A DNA stretch of 64,000 bases from Bradyrhizobium sp. RP6 (GTDB taxonomy: Bacteria > Pseudomonadota > Alphaproteobacteria > Rhizobiales > Xanthobacteraceae), in contig NZ_RQIT01000021.1 in the NCBI RefSeq assembly GCF_003837805.1, positions 62,001 to 126,000 on the forward strand, read 5' to 3'. A program made the position numbers and the translations under genes. The notes under the pieces were generated by a model, which was not told the DNA's origin, ran no database searches, and saw only the letters and a program-made list of their open reading frames with translations. Shown here in pieces: positions 1 through 8,913 of this stretch (positions are counted from its first letter, which is position 1; the number at the start of each line of letters is the position of its first letter).

Positions 1-45
1 ATGGACGCGGGGCGGTAAGACTCAAGCGGTTGCCGGATAGCAGCG

Positions 46-66
46 GACGTGCGCCTGGCGCACGTC
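46..66 (-). terminator. Hairpin at the 3' end of the M48 gene
   Basis: A perfect inverted repeat with arms GACGTGCGCC and GGCGCACGTC and a one-base centre lies over the stop codon of the minus-strand protease gene. It has no T tract, so intrinsic termination is likely but not certain. It may instead protect the 3' end of the mRNA. Confidence 0.5.
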
Positions 67-1567
67 AATCCGCCACGATCTTCACGCGATCGCGTACCTT
101 CACCTGCGCGGTCCGATCGAGGCCGTTCAGCACGCGGAAGCGCTCGGCGGGATGATCGACGCCGGCCATGCGGTGGGAGAGCGATTCCACGGTGTCGCCG
201 GGCTGCACGGTGATGACCTTGATGCGCAGCGGCCGCGCGGCCTGGATCTCGTCGAGTGTGAGACGGCGGAACGAGTTGACGGTCTCGCGCGCGTTGCGCT
301 CGCTCTCGGTCGATTTCTGCCGTGTCGCGAAGATGAAGCGATAGACGTCGCTGCCAAAGCGCAGCGCATAGACCTTGAACTGCCACTGATCGCCCTTGGC
401 GGTGGCGGACGCCGCCGGAAAACCGTTGATCGTGATATCCTCGGTCGACGCCTTCTCGACGCCCTCCATCCAGCCCGAATTCAGGTAGTCGCCGAGCGAC
501 TGTTCGGCCGGCACGCGCACCACGTCGAAGCGCATCGCCTGTGCGCCGCCCTCGCGCACGCCGATCACGGCCTGCGCGGTGTTGTCGAGCGTGAAATTCT
601 CGGGCGCCTGGAAGGTGAAGCCGAGCTTCGGATGCAGGAAACGGCGGCCGCGGACAAAGCCTTCGCTGGGATCCTCGCCATAGACGAGGTTGTCGATCGC
701 GGCGAGATAGCTTTCGCGGTCGCGCTCGGCGCCTTCAGGCGCAGTGTACTGCCGCGCGATATTCTGCGCGTTCTGCACGCGTTCCGGGGTTGCCGGATGT
801 GACGAGGTGAAATCCTGCGCGCGCGGATCGAGCGAGCTCTTGCCGGCCTTCAGCTCTGCATTGCGCTCCATCGCCGAGAGGAAGCGCGCCGCGCCATAGG
901 GATCGAAATGTGCCTTGGCGGAGATGCCGACCCCGATCCCGTCGGCCTCGAGCTCCTGCTTGCGCGAGAAGCTCGCCATGGTGAGCTTGGTCTTGGCCAG
1001 CGCCAGCGCAGTGAGATCGGGATCATTGCTCATGTCGGTGACGACGCGGGTGACGATCGCGGCCTGGCGGGCCTGGTCCTCGCGCATGGCGGCGTGCTTG
1101 GACAGCACATGCGCCATCTCGTGGCTGAGCACGGAAGACAATTCGGAGGTGTCGCTGGCGAGCGCGAGCAGGCCGCGCGTGACATAGAGCTGGCCGTTCG
1201 GCAGCGCGAACGCGTTCACCGCGCCGGAATTGAGGATGGTGACCTTGTAGCCCTGGTCGGGACGGTCGGAGGCCGCCACCAGCCGGTCGACGGTCTTGCT
1301 GACGAGCGCCTCGAGCCTGGGATCGTCATAGGTGCCGCCATAGCTCGCCAGGATGCGTTCGTGCTCCTTCTCGGTGGCGGGGGTTTGCGCCACGGCGGGC
1401 TTCGGCTTCGGCATCACGACGGTCGCCGGGGCCGCCGCGGTCTGGAACCGGCCCATATCGCCGCAACCGGCGAGAGCAGCCGCTCCCAGAACAAGGCACA
1501 GCGCGCCCGGCGCCGCCCGCAGGCGGCGGCGTTCAACCCATACGTGCCGTTCTAGCACCCCATCCAC
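65..1567 (-). CDS. M48 family metalloprotease, lipoprotein with C-terminal LysM-like domain
   Basis: Predicted periplasmic zinc protease of the M48 (BepA/LoiP-like) type, probably involved in outer-membrane protein quality control. Residues 20-35 form a lipoprotein signal ending in LAGC (Cys35). The zinc site HEMAH is at 149-153 and the downstream ELEADG motif (about 205-210) supplies the third ligand. A DUF-like region follows, and residues about 450-498 (VQPGDTVESL...) look like a LysM peptidoglycan-binding domain. At 500 residues it fits the long alphaproteobacterial M48-LysM form. The start is a GTG at 1567; a second GTG three codons later is equally possible, and no strong ribosome site separates them. 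Family identification is firm; substrate is not known. Confidence 0.9.
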   Translation of the reverse strand: MDGVLERHVWVERRRLRAAPGALCLVLGAAALAGCGDMGRFQTAAAPATVVMPKPKPAVAQTPATEKEHERILASYGGTYDDPRLEALVSKTVDRLVAASDRPDQGYKVTILNSGAVNAFALPNGQLYVTRGLLALASDTSELSSVLSHEMAHVLSKHAAMREDQARQAAIVTRVVTDMSNDPDLTALALAKTKLTMASFSRKQELEADGIGVGISAKAHFDPYGAARFLSAMERNAELKAGKSSLDPRAQDFTSSHPATPERVQNAQNIARQYTAPEGAERDRESYLAAIDNLVYGEDPSEGFVRGRRFLHPKLGFTFQAPENFTLDNTAQAVIGVREGGAQAMRFDVVRVPAEQSLGDYLNSGWMEGVEKASTEDITINGFPAASATAKGDQWQFKVYALRFGSDVYRFIFATRQKSTESERNARETVNSFRRLTLDEIQAARPLRIKVITVQPGDTVESLSHRMAGVDHPAERFRVLNGLDRTAQVKVRDRVKIVAD

Positions 1568-1594
1568 GTCGCTTAACCCGTGCCTGGCCTGACT

Positions 1595-2365
1595 TTAAGG
1601 CCTTACCCCTGCCGGCTCGTTTGCGCCCAGCAACTCGACCTGCCCCACGAGGCGCACATCGATGCGCGGCCCTGTATTCCCCTCAACCCAGCCCCGAACT
1701 CGAATACGTCGATTCTCCAGAGACTTAAGGCTGATGCCGGCGCCTTCGAACGCCGCCAGCGTGCGCTTTGAAATAGTCACGGCAAACCCGCGTGTCCAGC
1801 TCCGTCCGAAGTTGAGGTAGGTCGTTGCCCCAGCTTGCCGGACCGACAGGACTTTGCCTTCGACCACCGCAAAACGCCCGATCTCCGCCAAAATATCGTC
1901 CGGACTTTCCGTGTTTTTTATGGCCGACGGGTCAGCCCAGCTGCCCATTTTTTGGCGCCGTGCTGCGGCTTCCGACGCCATCAGGGCGGCCGCGCAGTCC
2001 TTGTCTGCGATCTCGGCGGAGACGATGGCGTCGCCCTGGGCGAGCAGCATGGCCTGCACCGGGCTATCGCTTCCGCCGAAGAAGACCAGCGCGCCCTGGC
2101 GGCCGTAGCGATCGGGCGCGTCGTCAGCGCTTCGCAGCGTCACGTTGCGGCCGATGAGCAGTGATGTCAGCGCCTGCTTCGTCGTTGCCGTCGGCTCGAT
2201 CCCGGCAAGGCGGATTTCGCGGCCGTCGTCGAGCCGCATGCTGCGCGCATCGACGATCGCGGCAACGCGGCCTTCGCCTTGGGATTCGAACTGGCACGGA
2301 TTGGCGAGCGCGGCGCTGCTCGCGGCGAGAAGACATACGACGACGAGATGAAGCAGTCGCGTCAC
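1595..2365 (-). CDS. SNase-like (thermonuclease-fold) secreted protein
   Basis: A 256-residue exported protein starting at GTG 2365 with a signal peptide (VTRLLHLVVVCLL...ALA). Residues about 30-130 resemble the staphylococcal-nuclease OB fold: DGREIRLAGIEPT corresponds to the usual RLxGIDAPE strand and DRYGRQ to the second arginine motif. The catalytic Glu of the ApE position is replaced by Thr, so nuclease activity may be lost. The C-terminal half (about 160-245) looks like a second OB-like domain. The reading frame stays open far upstream, but that part crosses a dispersed repeat, so the GTG just before the signal peptide is preferred; an ATG at 2446 inside the repeat is the alternative. 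Confidence 0.72.
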   Translation of the reverse strand: MTRLLHLVVVCLLAASSAALANPCQFESQGEGRVAAIVDARSMRLDDGREIRLAGIEPTATTKQALTSLLIGRNVTLRSADDAPDRYGRQGALVFFGGSDSPVQAMLLAQGDAIVSAEIADKDCAAALMASEAAARRQKMGSWADPSAIKNTESPDDILAEIGRFAVVEGKVLSVRQAGATTYLNFGRSWTRGFAVTISKRTLAAFEGAGISLKSLENRRIRVRGWVEGNTGPRIDVRLVGQVELLGANEPAGVRP

Positions 2366-2440
2366 GTGACCCGGAGAGGTTGCGTTGCGCGTTGATCTTA
2401 ACTCGAACGATGCGTGAGGCGAAGACACTTCCTCACACTC

Positions 2441-2515
2441 CGTCATTGTGAGCGCAGCGAAGCAGATTCCCTCCGCGGAAAGATTCTGGATTGCTTCGAT
2501 GCGCTCGCAATGACG
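2441..2515. repeat. Dispersed palindromic repeat, family A (copy 1)
   Basis: An imperfect inverted repeat: the left arm reads CGTCATTGTGAGCGCAGCGA and the right arm returns as TCGATGCGCTCGCAATGACG, separated by a CCGCGG-containing centre. Three further copies occur in this window (9949, 12378, 44384). It sits between the SNase-like gene and the solute-binding protein gene. The 345-base gap 2366-2710 holds this element and no gene that I can support. Confidence 0.85.
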
Positions 2516-2710
2516 CGGAGAAATCTTGCATCCTCGCCATTCCGCTTTGCGGAAATCATGTGCGGCGTTCGCGCTCTTGCAACCCCCTCGCGCTTTCTGC
2601 GCTGTTGCGCATGTGGCATGATTGCGGCAATAGCGATAGCGAACAGCTATCACCAAGAGCAATAACCAGGCCGCCATCAGAGTACGGCGCGATAAGGGAG
2701 ATCGTTTTCG

Positions 2711-3916
2711 ATGAAGAGAATTTTGCCGGGCATTCTTGCCGCCGCTTTTGCATTGAGTGCGAGTGTGGCGCAGGCCCAGGACAAGCCGCCGCTGAAGATC
2801 GGCGGCATCCTCGATATGTCGAGCCTGTATGCCGACATCACCGGTCCCGGCAGCGAGACCGCGGCCAAAATGGCGGTCGAGGATTTCGGTGGCGAGGTGC
2901 TGGGGCGCAAGATCCAGGTGCTGGCGGCCGACCATCTCAACAAGGCCGATCTCTCCGCCAACATCGCACGCGACATGCTCGACAACCAGGGCGTCGAGAT
3001 GATCTACGACGTCGCGGCCTCCGCGACCGCGCTTGCCGCCGGCGAGATCGCGAAAGCGCGCAACAAGATCATCATGTTCAACGGCCCGGGCTCGATCCGT
3101 CTCACCAACGAGGCCTGTGGTCCCTACACGATCCACTACGTGTTCGATACCTACGGCCAGGCCAATGTGACCGGTCTTGCGGCTGTGAAGTCGGGTCTCG
3201 ACACCTGGTTCTTCCTCACCGCCGATTACGCCTTCGGCCAGGACCTGGAGAAGGACACCAGCAGCGTCGTGACCAAGACCGGCGGCAAGGTGCTCGGCAG
3301 CGTGCGCCATCCGCTCAACACGTCGGATTTCTCCTCGTTCCTGCTGCAGGCCCAGGCTTCCAAAGCCAAGGTCATCGGGCTTGCCAACGCCGGCGGCGAC
3401 ACCGTCAACGCGATCAAGCAGGCGGCCGAGTTCGGCATCACCAAGGGCGGCCAGAAGGTCTCGCCGCTGCTCGCCTTCGTCTCCGACATCGATTCGATCG
3501 GGCTGGAGACCGCGCAGGGCCTGTTGCTGGCCGAGGCGTTCTACTGGGACCTCAACGACGACACGCGCGCATTCTCGAAGCGCTTCATGGAACGCACCAA
3601 GCGGGTGCCGACCTCGGCGCAAGCCGGCGTCTATTCCTCCGTCACACATTACCTGAAAGCCGTGAAGGCGGCCGGCACGACCGATGCCGCGGCAGTGATC
3701 AAGGTGATGAAGGAGACGCCGATCAACGATTTCTTCGCCAAGGGTGGCAAGATCCGCGAGGACGGCCGCATGATCCACGACATGTACCTGTTCGAGGTGA
3801 AGAAGCCGTCAGAGTCCAAGGGCCGCTGGGACGACTACAAGCTGCTCGCCACGGTGCCCGGTGCCGAGGCGTTCCAGCCGCTGGAGCAGTCGCGCTGCCC
3901 GTTGGTGAAGAAGTGA
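2711..3916 (+). CDS. ABC transporter substrate-binding protein, branched-chain amino acid type
   Basis: A 401-residue periplasmic binding protein of the LivK/type-I fold (Peripla_BP_6). An N-terminal signal peptide (MKRILPGILAAAFALSASVAQAQ region) is followed by LKIGGILDMSSLYADITGPG and later AKVIGLANAGGDTVNAIKQ, typical of this family. In catabolic settings these proteins often bind aromatic or short organic acids rather than amino acids. No permease or ATPase gene is adjacent, so it is an orphan that must share a transporter encoded elsewhere. The enoyl-CoA hydratase downstream is on the same strand, separated by a palindromic repeat. Confidence 0.92.
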   Translation: MKRILPGILAAAFALSASVAQAQDKPPLKIGGILDMSSLYADITGPGSETAAKMAVEDFGGEVLGRKIQVLAADHLNKADLSANIARDMLDNQGVEMIYDVAASATALAAGEIAKARNKIIMFNGPGSIRLTNEACGPYTIHYVFDTYGQANVTGLAAVKSGLDTWFFLTADYAFGQDLEKDTSSVVTKTGGKVLGSVRHPLNTSDFSSFLLQAQASKAKVIGLANAGGDTVNAIKQAAEFGITKGGQKVSPLLAFVSDIDSIGLETAQGLLLAEAFYWDLNDDTRAFSKRFMERTKRVPTSAQAGVYSSVTHYLKAVKAAGTTDAAAVIKVMKETPINDFFAKGGKIREDGRMIHDMYLFEVKKPSESKGRWDDYKLLATVPGAEAFQPLEQSRCPLVKK

Positions 3917-3958
3917 CGGCGTGAGTCGTCGTGGCGACGAGCGCGCCCAACGGTAGGT

Positions 3959-4064
3959 CGTCATCCCGGGGCTCGCGCAGCGAGAACCCGGGATCCATCG
4001 GGCGGCAGTGACGGTTGAGGAACGGATTCCGGGTTCGCGCCAAGGGGCGCGCCCCGGAATGACG
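3959..4064. repeat. Dispersed palindromic repeat, family B (copy 1)
   Basis: A CGTCATCCCGGGGCTCGCGC-type element that opens with CGTCATCCCGG and closes with CCGGAATGACG. Inside are GCTCGCGCAGCGAG-like and GGCGCGCC hairpins. It occupies almost the whole gap between the binding-protein gene and the enoyl-CoA hydratase gene. Related copies are at 42663 and 45612. Confidence 0.8.
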
Positions 4065-4093
4065 GAGCAAAACAGCAACAAGGGAGACGTCCT

Positions 4094-4885
4094 GTGAGCA
4101 ACGACATGGTCCTGCAGAAGCTCGAAGGCGGGCTGCTCACCATCACGATGAACCGGCCGGAGCGGAAGAACGCGCTCAACCCGGACATGGTCGCCGGGCT
4201 GGTCGAGGCGGCGCGGCGCGCGGCCGACGATCCGGAGGTGCGGGCCGTGCTGTTCAAGGGCGCCGGCGGCTCCTTCTGCGTCGGTGGCGACGTCAAGTCG
4301 ATGGCAGCGGGCCGCGCGCCGCTGCCGTTCGAGCAGAAGCTTGCAAATCTGCGCCGCGGCATGGAGGTCTCGCGCATCCTGCATCAGATGCCCAAGCCCG
4401 TGGTGGCGCAGCTCGATGGTGCCGCCGCCGGCGCGGGCCTGTCGATGGCGCTGTCATGCGACCTGCGCATCGCTTCCGAATCCTGCAAGATCACCACCGC
4501 CTTCGCCAAGGTCGGCTTCTCCGGGGATTACGGCGGGACCTATTTCCTGACGCAACTGCTCGGCAGCGCGCGGGCGCGCGAGCTCTATCTGATGTCGCCG
4601 GTGCTCACGGCCAGGGAAGCGCATGCGATCGGCATGGTGACCAGGGTCGTGCCCGACGCCGAGATCGATGCCGCCGCCCACGAGCTCGCGCTGTCGCTGG
4701 CACAGGGCCCGTCGATCGCGCTCGGCTTCATCAAGCGCAACATCAACAATGCCGAGCATCTGGCGCTGGAGGACTGCTTCGACGGCGAGGCGATCCATCA
4801 CACCCGCTGCGGCGACACCGAGGATCACAAGGAAGCCGCCAAGGCCTTCGTCGAGAAGCGCAAGCCGACCTTCAAGGGCGCATGA
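4094..4885 (+). CDS. Enoyl-CoA hydratase/isomerase family protein
   Basis: A 263-residue crotonase-fold enzyme expected to hydrate or isomerise an enoyl-CoA. Visible are the N-terminal NRPERKNALN strand, the oxyanion-hole segment GSFCVGGDVKS (about 57-67) and the second one, AAGAGLSMALSCDLRIA (about 116-132). The active-site stretch FSGDYGGTYFLTQLLG has Asp in the PaaG-like position, which points to a PaaG-type hydratase or isomerase, not a classic two-Glu crotonase. The stop overlaps the start of the VOC gene (ATGA), so the two are translationally coupled. The substrate is unknown. Confidence 0.9.
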   Translation: MSNDMVLQKLEGGLLTITMNRPERKNALNPDMVAGLVEAARRAADDPEVRAVLFKGAGGSFCVGGDVKSMAAGRAPLPFEQKLANLRRGMEVSRILHQMPKPVVAQLDGAAAGAGLSMALSCDLRIASESCKITTAFAKVGFSGDYGGTYFLTQLLGSARARELYLMSPVLTAREAHAIGMVTRVVPDAEIDAAAHELALSLAQGPSIALGFIKRNINNAEHLALEDCFDGEAIHHTRCGDTEDHKEAAKAFVEKRKPTFKGA

Positions 4886-5637
4886 CCATGGCGCCCCATA
4901 TGCGGCTGCGGCAGATCTGCCTGGTCGCGCCGCAGCTCGCGCCTGTCGTCTCCGATATCGCGGAGATCATGGGCCTGTCCGTCTGCTATCAGGACGGCAA
5001 TGTCGCTAAATACGGCCTGGAGAACGCGCTGCTCCCGGTCGACACGATTTTGCTGGAGGTGGTTGCGCCGTTCAAGGAGGGCACTACGGCCGGCCGCTTC
5101 ATCGAGAAGACCGGCGGCCGCGGCGGCTACATGGCGATCTTCTGCTGCGACGATCCGGACGCGCGCGGCCGCAACGCCAACGCGCTCGGCGTGCGAACCG
5201 CGAACGTCATCGACCATGCGCCCTATCACGGCGTTCAGCTCCACCCCCGCGACTGCCGCGCCGCCTTCATCGAGTTCAACCACACCGAAGGCAGCGACGA
5301 CATTCTTGGCGCCTACCCGCCGGCGGGACCGGACTGGCAGAAGTTCATCCGCAAGGATGTGACGCAGGCGCTGACGGCGGTGGAGATGCAGAGCCCGAAT
5401 CCGATCGAGCTTGCGGAGCACTGGGGCAAGATCATCGGCGTTGCGCCGACTGGCGCCGAACTGAAGCTGCCCAACGCAACCTTCCGCTTCGTGAAGGGCG
5501 CCAGCGAGATCATGAGCGCGTTGGAGTTTCGTGTGACTGACGTGGCGCAGGTGCTGCATGCCGCCAAGGCGAAGGGCCTCGCGGTTGCGGGCAAAGAGTT
5601 TCTGCTGGGCGGAGTGACGTTCCGGGTTGTAGCTTGA
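4882..5637 (+). CDS. VOC superfamily (glyoxalase/dioxygenase fold) protein
   Basis: A 251-residue protein that begins at the ATG overlapping the preceding stop codon. It contains two VOC-like halves: RLRQICLVAPQLAPVVSDIA near the N-terminus and a weaker repeat toward residue 165-250. The long version resembles the Glyoxalase_3-like group whose activity is mostly undetermined. Because it is coupled to an enoyl-CoA hydratase, a role as an epimerase, lyase or isomerase on a CoA-linked or hydroxy-acid intermediate is plausible, but this is inference. Confidence 0.75.
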   Translation: MTMAPHMRLRQICLVAPQLAPVVSDIAEIMGLSVCYQDGNVAKYGLENALLPVDTILLEVVAPFKEGTTAGRFIEKTGGRGGYMAIFCCDDPDARGRNANALGVRTANVIDHAPYHGVQLHPRDCRAAFIEFNHTEGSDDILGAYPPAGPDWQKFIRKDVTQALTAVEMQSPNPIELAEHWGKIIGVAPTGAELKLPNATFRFVKGASEIMSALEFRVTDVAQVLHAAKAKGLAVAGKEFLLGGVTFRVVA

Positions 5638-5658
5638 GCGGTTGCCACACACACCGCT

Positions 5659-5790
5659 GTCGTCCCGGACAAGCGAAGCGCAGATCCGGGACCCATAGCC
5701 ACAGCGAGTGGTTTGGCGAAGACTCGGAGTTGTCAACTCGCGCTACAACCACTCCCTGTGGTTATGGGTCCCCGCTTTCGCAGGGACGAC
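5659..5790. repeat. Dispersed palindromic repeat, family C (copy 1)
   Basis: A 132-base inverted repeat whose ends read GTCGTCCCGGACAAGCG and CGCAGGGACGAC. The inner parts GGGACCCATAGCCACAG and CTGTGGTTATGGGTCCC are near-complementary, so the whole can fold into one long hairpin. It fills the gap between converging genes and could act as a bidirectional transcription barrier. A partial copy lies at 55429. Confidence 0.82.
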
Positions 5791-5839
5791 AGGGGAGTTT
5801 GTGGAAGCGCTAGAGGGACACGGCGAGACCCTGCCGCAA

Positions 5840-6652
5840 TCACCGCCCTCTAAAATTCGCCACCCGCCGCTCTTCCGTGGCTTTCACGCCTTCCTTAAAG
5901 TCCTCCGTCGCGCGCAACCTGGTCTGCTCGGCGAGCTCGTGGTTGGTCGCGGCCATCACGCGGTCGGCGAGGCCAGCGCGCATCGTGGCGCGGGTGGAGA
6001 GCAGGCCGAGCGGGGAGCATTCGGCGATCTCGCCGGCGAGCTTCATCGCGGCCGCCTTGACCTGGTCCTGCGGCACCAGCTCGTTGGCGAGGCCCCACTT
6101 GTAGGCCTCCTCGCCGGTGACGCGGCGGCTGGTGTAGAACATCAGCTCGGCGTTGTTCTTGCCGATCAGCTCGGGCAGCGTCACGGTCAGGCCGAAGCCA
6201 GGATGAAAGCCGAGCTTGGTGAAATTCGCGGAGAAGCGCGCCTCGGGGCAGGTGACGCGGAAGTCGGCGGACACCGCGAGCCCCAGGCCACCGCCGATGG
6301 CCGCGCCCTGGACGGCGGCAACGATCGGCTTCTTGGCGCGGAAGATGCGGACGGCCTGGATGTAGAGATGGTTGATCGAGCCGAGACTGTCGGCCGGATC
6401 GCCTTTCTTCTCGGCCTCGCGCGCTTCCTGCGCCTGCCGAGCCGGATCCTGGAAATTGGCGCCGGCGCAGAACGCCTTGCCCTGCGCGGACAGAACCGAG
6501 GCACGAATCTCGATGTCGCGGTCGAACTCGTCGAGCGCATCCGCGATCTGGTTGATCAGCGAGATGTCGAAGAAGTTGAGCGGCGGGCGGCGGATCTCGA
6601 TGGTGCCAACGTGCCCGACCTTCTCGACGCCGATGTCTTTGTAGGTGCTCAT
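5840..6652 (-). CDS. Enoyl-CoA hydratase/isomerase family protein
   Basis: A 270-residue crotonase-family protein. It shows RRPPLNFFDISLINQIADAL near the N-terminus, the oxyanion segment KAFCAGANF (about 58-66) and the AAIGGGLGLAVSADFRV segment (about 116-132). The usual active-site Glu region reads LGFHPGFGLTVTLPELIG and lacks an obvious paired Glu, so isomerase, hydrolase or non-classical hydratase activity is possible. It is the last gene of a minus-strand unit with two acyl-CoA dehydrogenases 17 and 35 bases apart, which supports a shared beta-oxidation-like path. Confidence 0.9.
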   Translation of the reverse strand: MSTYKDIGVEKVGHVGTIEIRRPPLNFFDISLINQIADALDEFDRDIEIRASVLSAQGKAFCAGANFQDPARQAQEAREAEKKGDPADSLGSINHLYIQAVRIFRAKKPIVAAVQGAAIGGGLGLAVSADFRVTCPEARFSANFTKLGFHPGFGLTVTLPELIGKNNAELMFYTSRRVTGEEAYKWGLANELVPQDQVKAAAMKLAGEIAECSPLGLLSTRATMRAGLADRVMAATNHELAEQTRLRATEDFKEGVKATEERRVANFRGR

Positions 6653-6669
6653 GATGATCCTCGATTGAA

Positions 6670-7830
6670 TTAGCGCAGGCCCAATCCGCGGGCGATGATG
6701 CCGCGCAGCACCTCTGTGGTGCCGCCCTGGATGGTGAGCTTCGGTGCGGTCTTGATCGCGAAGTCGAGCTGCCGCTCCAGCGTCTCGCGGTTGGTCGCGG
6801 TCTCCTCGACGAAGGCGGCGAGATCGCGCACGCGATGCGGCAGCTGCTGCTCCCAGACCGTGCCGATGTCCTTCACGATGGACGCCTCGACCACTGGCTC
6901 CTTGCCGGCTTCCAGCATACCGGCCACCGAGACCGACATGCGCCGCATGGTGTGGAGTTGCGCCACCAGCCGGCCGATGCCCTCGGCGCTGCGCGTGTCC
7001 GGATTGGGGCCGACTGCGCGGACGAGCTCGGTCAGCACGTAATAGGTTTCGAGGAAGCGCTCGGGACCCGAGCGCTCGTAGGCGAGCTCCGAGGTCGCCT
7101 GCTTCCAGGCGCCGTCGATCTCGCCGAGCACATGATCGTCGGGAATGAAATGGTCGGTGAAGACGACCTCGTTGAACTCGTATTGGCCGGTGATCTGGCC
7201 GATCGGGTTCACCTTGATGCCGGGCTGCTTCATCTTGACCAAAAACTGCGTCAGGCCGTGGCGGCGGTTTTCCTTGGTCGGCGGCGAGGTGCGGAAGATC
7301 GCGATCATGTAGTCGGCGATATGCGCCGACGAGGTCCAGATCTTGGTTCCGTTGATGAGGTAGCCACCGTTGGTCTTGGTCGCACGCGTCTTCGCCGCGA
7401 ACAAGTCGGAGCCGGAGTTCGGCTCGCTCATGCCGATGGCAAAGCAGATCTCGCCGCGGCAGATCCGCGGCAGGATATCCATCTTGATGTTTTCAGGGGC
7501 GTATTTCAGCAGCACCGGCCCGCTCTGGCGGTCGGCGACGAAGAAGCGTCGCGTCGGCGCGTTGGCCACGCGCATCTCTTCGGTCACGACGTAGCGTTCG
7601 AGGAAGGAGCGTTCCTGGCCGCCATATTTCTTCGGCCACGTCATCCCCAGCCAGCCCTTGGCGCCGACCCGGCGAGAAAATTCCGGTGCGTCGGTGTCCT
7701 CGCGGTTGGGCTTGTGCGGATCGAAGGTGCCGGCGGCGATTTCCTCGGCGAGGAAGGCGCGCACTTCCTTGCGCAATTGTTCGCATTTCTCCGGCAGGCG
7801 GATCGGATCGAAACGGAGGGCAGCGGTCAT
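6670..7830 (-). CDS. Acyl-CoA dehydrogenase family protein (larger subunit-like)
   Basis: A 386-residue flavoenzyme of the acyl-CoA dehydrogenase fold. CFAIGMSEPNSGSDLF (about 130-146) is the FAD/substrate-loop signature and INGTKIWTSSAHIADYM follows as usual. The C-terminal IQGGTTEVLRGIIARGLGLR is the classic FAD-binding tail. It is next to a second, more divergent acyl-CoA dehydrogenase. Paired genes like this are known from the PimC/PimD pimeloyl-CoA enzymes and the actinobacterial FadE heterotetramers, so a heteromeric enzyme acting on a branched, cyclic or dicarboxylic acyl-CoA is likely. Confidence 0.92.
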   Translation of the reverse strand: MTAALRFDPIRLPEKCEQLRKEVRAFLAEEIAAGTFDPHKPNREDTDAPEFSRRVGAKGWLGMTWPKKYGGQERSFLERYVVTEEMRVANAPTRRFFVADRQSGPVLLKYAPENIKMDILPRICRGEICFAIGMSEPNSGSDLFAAKTRATKTNGGYLINGTKIWTSSAHIADYMIAIFRTSPPTKENRRHGLTQFLVKMKQPGIKVNPIGQITGQYEFNEVVFTDHFIPDDHVLGEIDGAWKQATSELAYERSGPERFLETYYVLTELVRAVGPNPDTRSAEGIGRLVAQLHTMRRMSVSVAGMLEAGKEPVVEASIVKDIGTVWEQQLPHRVRDLAAFVEETATNRETLERQLDFAIKTAPKLTIQGGTTEVLRGIIARGLGLR

Positions 7831-7848
7831 TGTTGTCTCGTCCCCTGA

Positions 7849-8913
7849 TCAGCGCGACGCCACGAGCGGCCACAATTCGTCGGCGCCGCGGTTTGCGACG
7901 AGCTTGCCGAGCTCGACGGCCCAGTAGCTTTCCGAGCCGAAATCGTCCCGCCAGGCCAGCGCGCGCAGCGAATAGCGGTGCAGGATGTGCTCCATGGTGA
8001 AGCCGATCGCGCCATGGACCTGATGGGCGATGCCGCCGCCTTTCTCGGCGGCTTCCGCGCAGCGGATCTTGGCGGAGGCGGCTTCGAGATACACCTCGTC
8101 GTTGAAGGATCTTGCGTTGGCGATCGCGTCGGCGGCCGACGTCGCCGCCGCAAGCGCCGCGGCGGACTCGCCGGCAAGGCGCGCGAGATTGTGCTGCACC
8201 GCCTGGAATTTCGAGATCTTCTTCTCGAAGGCGACGCGCTCGTTGGAATAGCGCACGGAGATATCGAGCATGGACTCCAGCGCGCCTGCGATCTGGAGGC
8301 TGCGCGAGACGCCGCCCATCAGCATCAGCGTGGTCTGGTCGAAGCCCTTCGGCGCGGGTTTGATGGTGATGGGCTGGACCTTGTCGAGCGTCACGGTGTC
8401 GCTGTGGTCGTAGCCGACATTGAGCCCGGCCTCGATCCGCGCCTTGGCCGCATCGACCAGCGCGATGGAAACACCGTCCTTGCCGTGCGCCAGCACCGCG
8501 AAGTGCTTTGCTGTCTTCCCGAACGGCACGCCGCGGACGCGGCCGGAGAGCGCGCCGTCGGCATCGAGGCTGATGCGGTCCCTCGGCGATGCCGGCAACA
8601 CTGTCATCTCGCCTTCGGGCGAGGCGATCCTGCCTTGCGCCAGCAGCCACCCCGCCAGCATGGTCTCGGCCAGGGGCACCGCGACCGCGAAACGGCCGGC
8701 GGCGTTCAGCAGTGCAAAGCCGTCGGCAAGGCTCGCGCCTGAGCCGCCGAGGTCATCGGACACCCAGGACAATGGCAGGCCCGCCTCGCTCAGCGCCTGC
8801 CACAGCGGCGCCTGCCACGAACCTTTCTTGTCGTTGTTGATGGTTTGCGGGTCGGCGAGATCGGCGAAGATCTTCTCCGCGGTCTCGACGACGATATTGT
8901 CACTCTCCGCCAC
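7849..8913 (-). CDS. Acyl-CoA dehydrogenase family protein (smaller, divergent subunit)
   Basis: A 354-residue protein starting at GTG 8913 (VAESDNIVVE), preceded by GGGGAA. It is clearly acyl-CoA-dehydrogenase-like: LSWVSDDLGGSGASLADGFA near residue 50, MLDISVRYSNERVAFEKKIS near 230 and HQVHGAIGFTMEHILHRYSL near 300. The central FAD-loop signature seen in its neighbour is degraded (no SEPxxGSD), typical of the non-identical subunit in heteromeric dehydrogenases. An upstream extension to 9054 is open but arginine-rich and not protein-like. First gene of the unit; the 247-base divergent gap to the SDR gene should hold both promoters. Confidence 0.88.
   Translation of the reverse strand: MAESDNIVVETAEKIFADLADPQTINNDKKGSWQAPLWQALSEAGLPLSWVSDDLGGSGASLADGFALLNAAGRFAVAVPLAETMLAGWLLAQGRIASPEGEMTVLPASPRDRISLDADGALSGRVRGVPFGKTAKHFAVLAHGKDGVSIALVDAAKARIEAGLNVGYDHSDTVTLDKVQPITIKPAPKGFDQTTLMLMGGVSRSLQIAGALESMLDISVRYSNERVAFEKKISKFQAVQHNLARLAGESAAALAAATSAADAIANARSFNDEVYLEAASAKIRCAEAAEKGGGIAHQVHGAIGFTMEHILHRYSLRALAWRDDFGSESYWAVELGKLVANRGADELWPLVASR

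Noticed and set aside
152-1555. Plus-strand frames antisense to the M48 protease
   Set aside because: Composition (His/Arg/Gly-rich) and lack of domains mark them as antisense shadows caused by GC-rich third positions.
2366-3778. N-terminal extension of the SNase-like gene across a repeat and antisense to the binding protein
   Set aside because: It runs through a palindromic repeat and another gene; the signal peptide begins at the GTG at 2365.
2491-3924. Long plus-strand reading frame (477 codons) overlapping the substrate-binding protein gene in another frame
   Set aside because: Arg/Gln-rich, low-complexity translation typical of the shadow frame of a high-GC gene; the overlapping frame has a signal peptide and clear family motifs.
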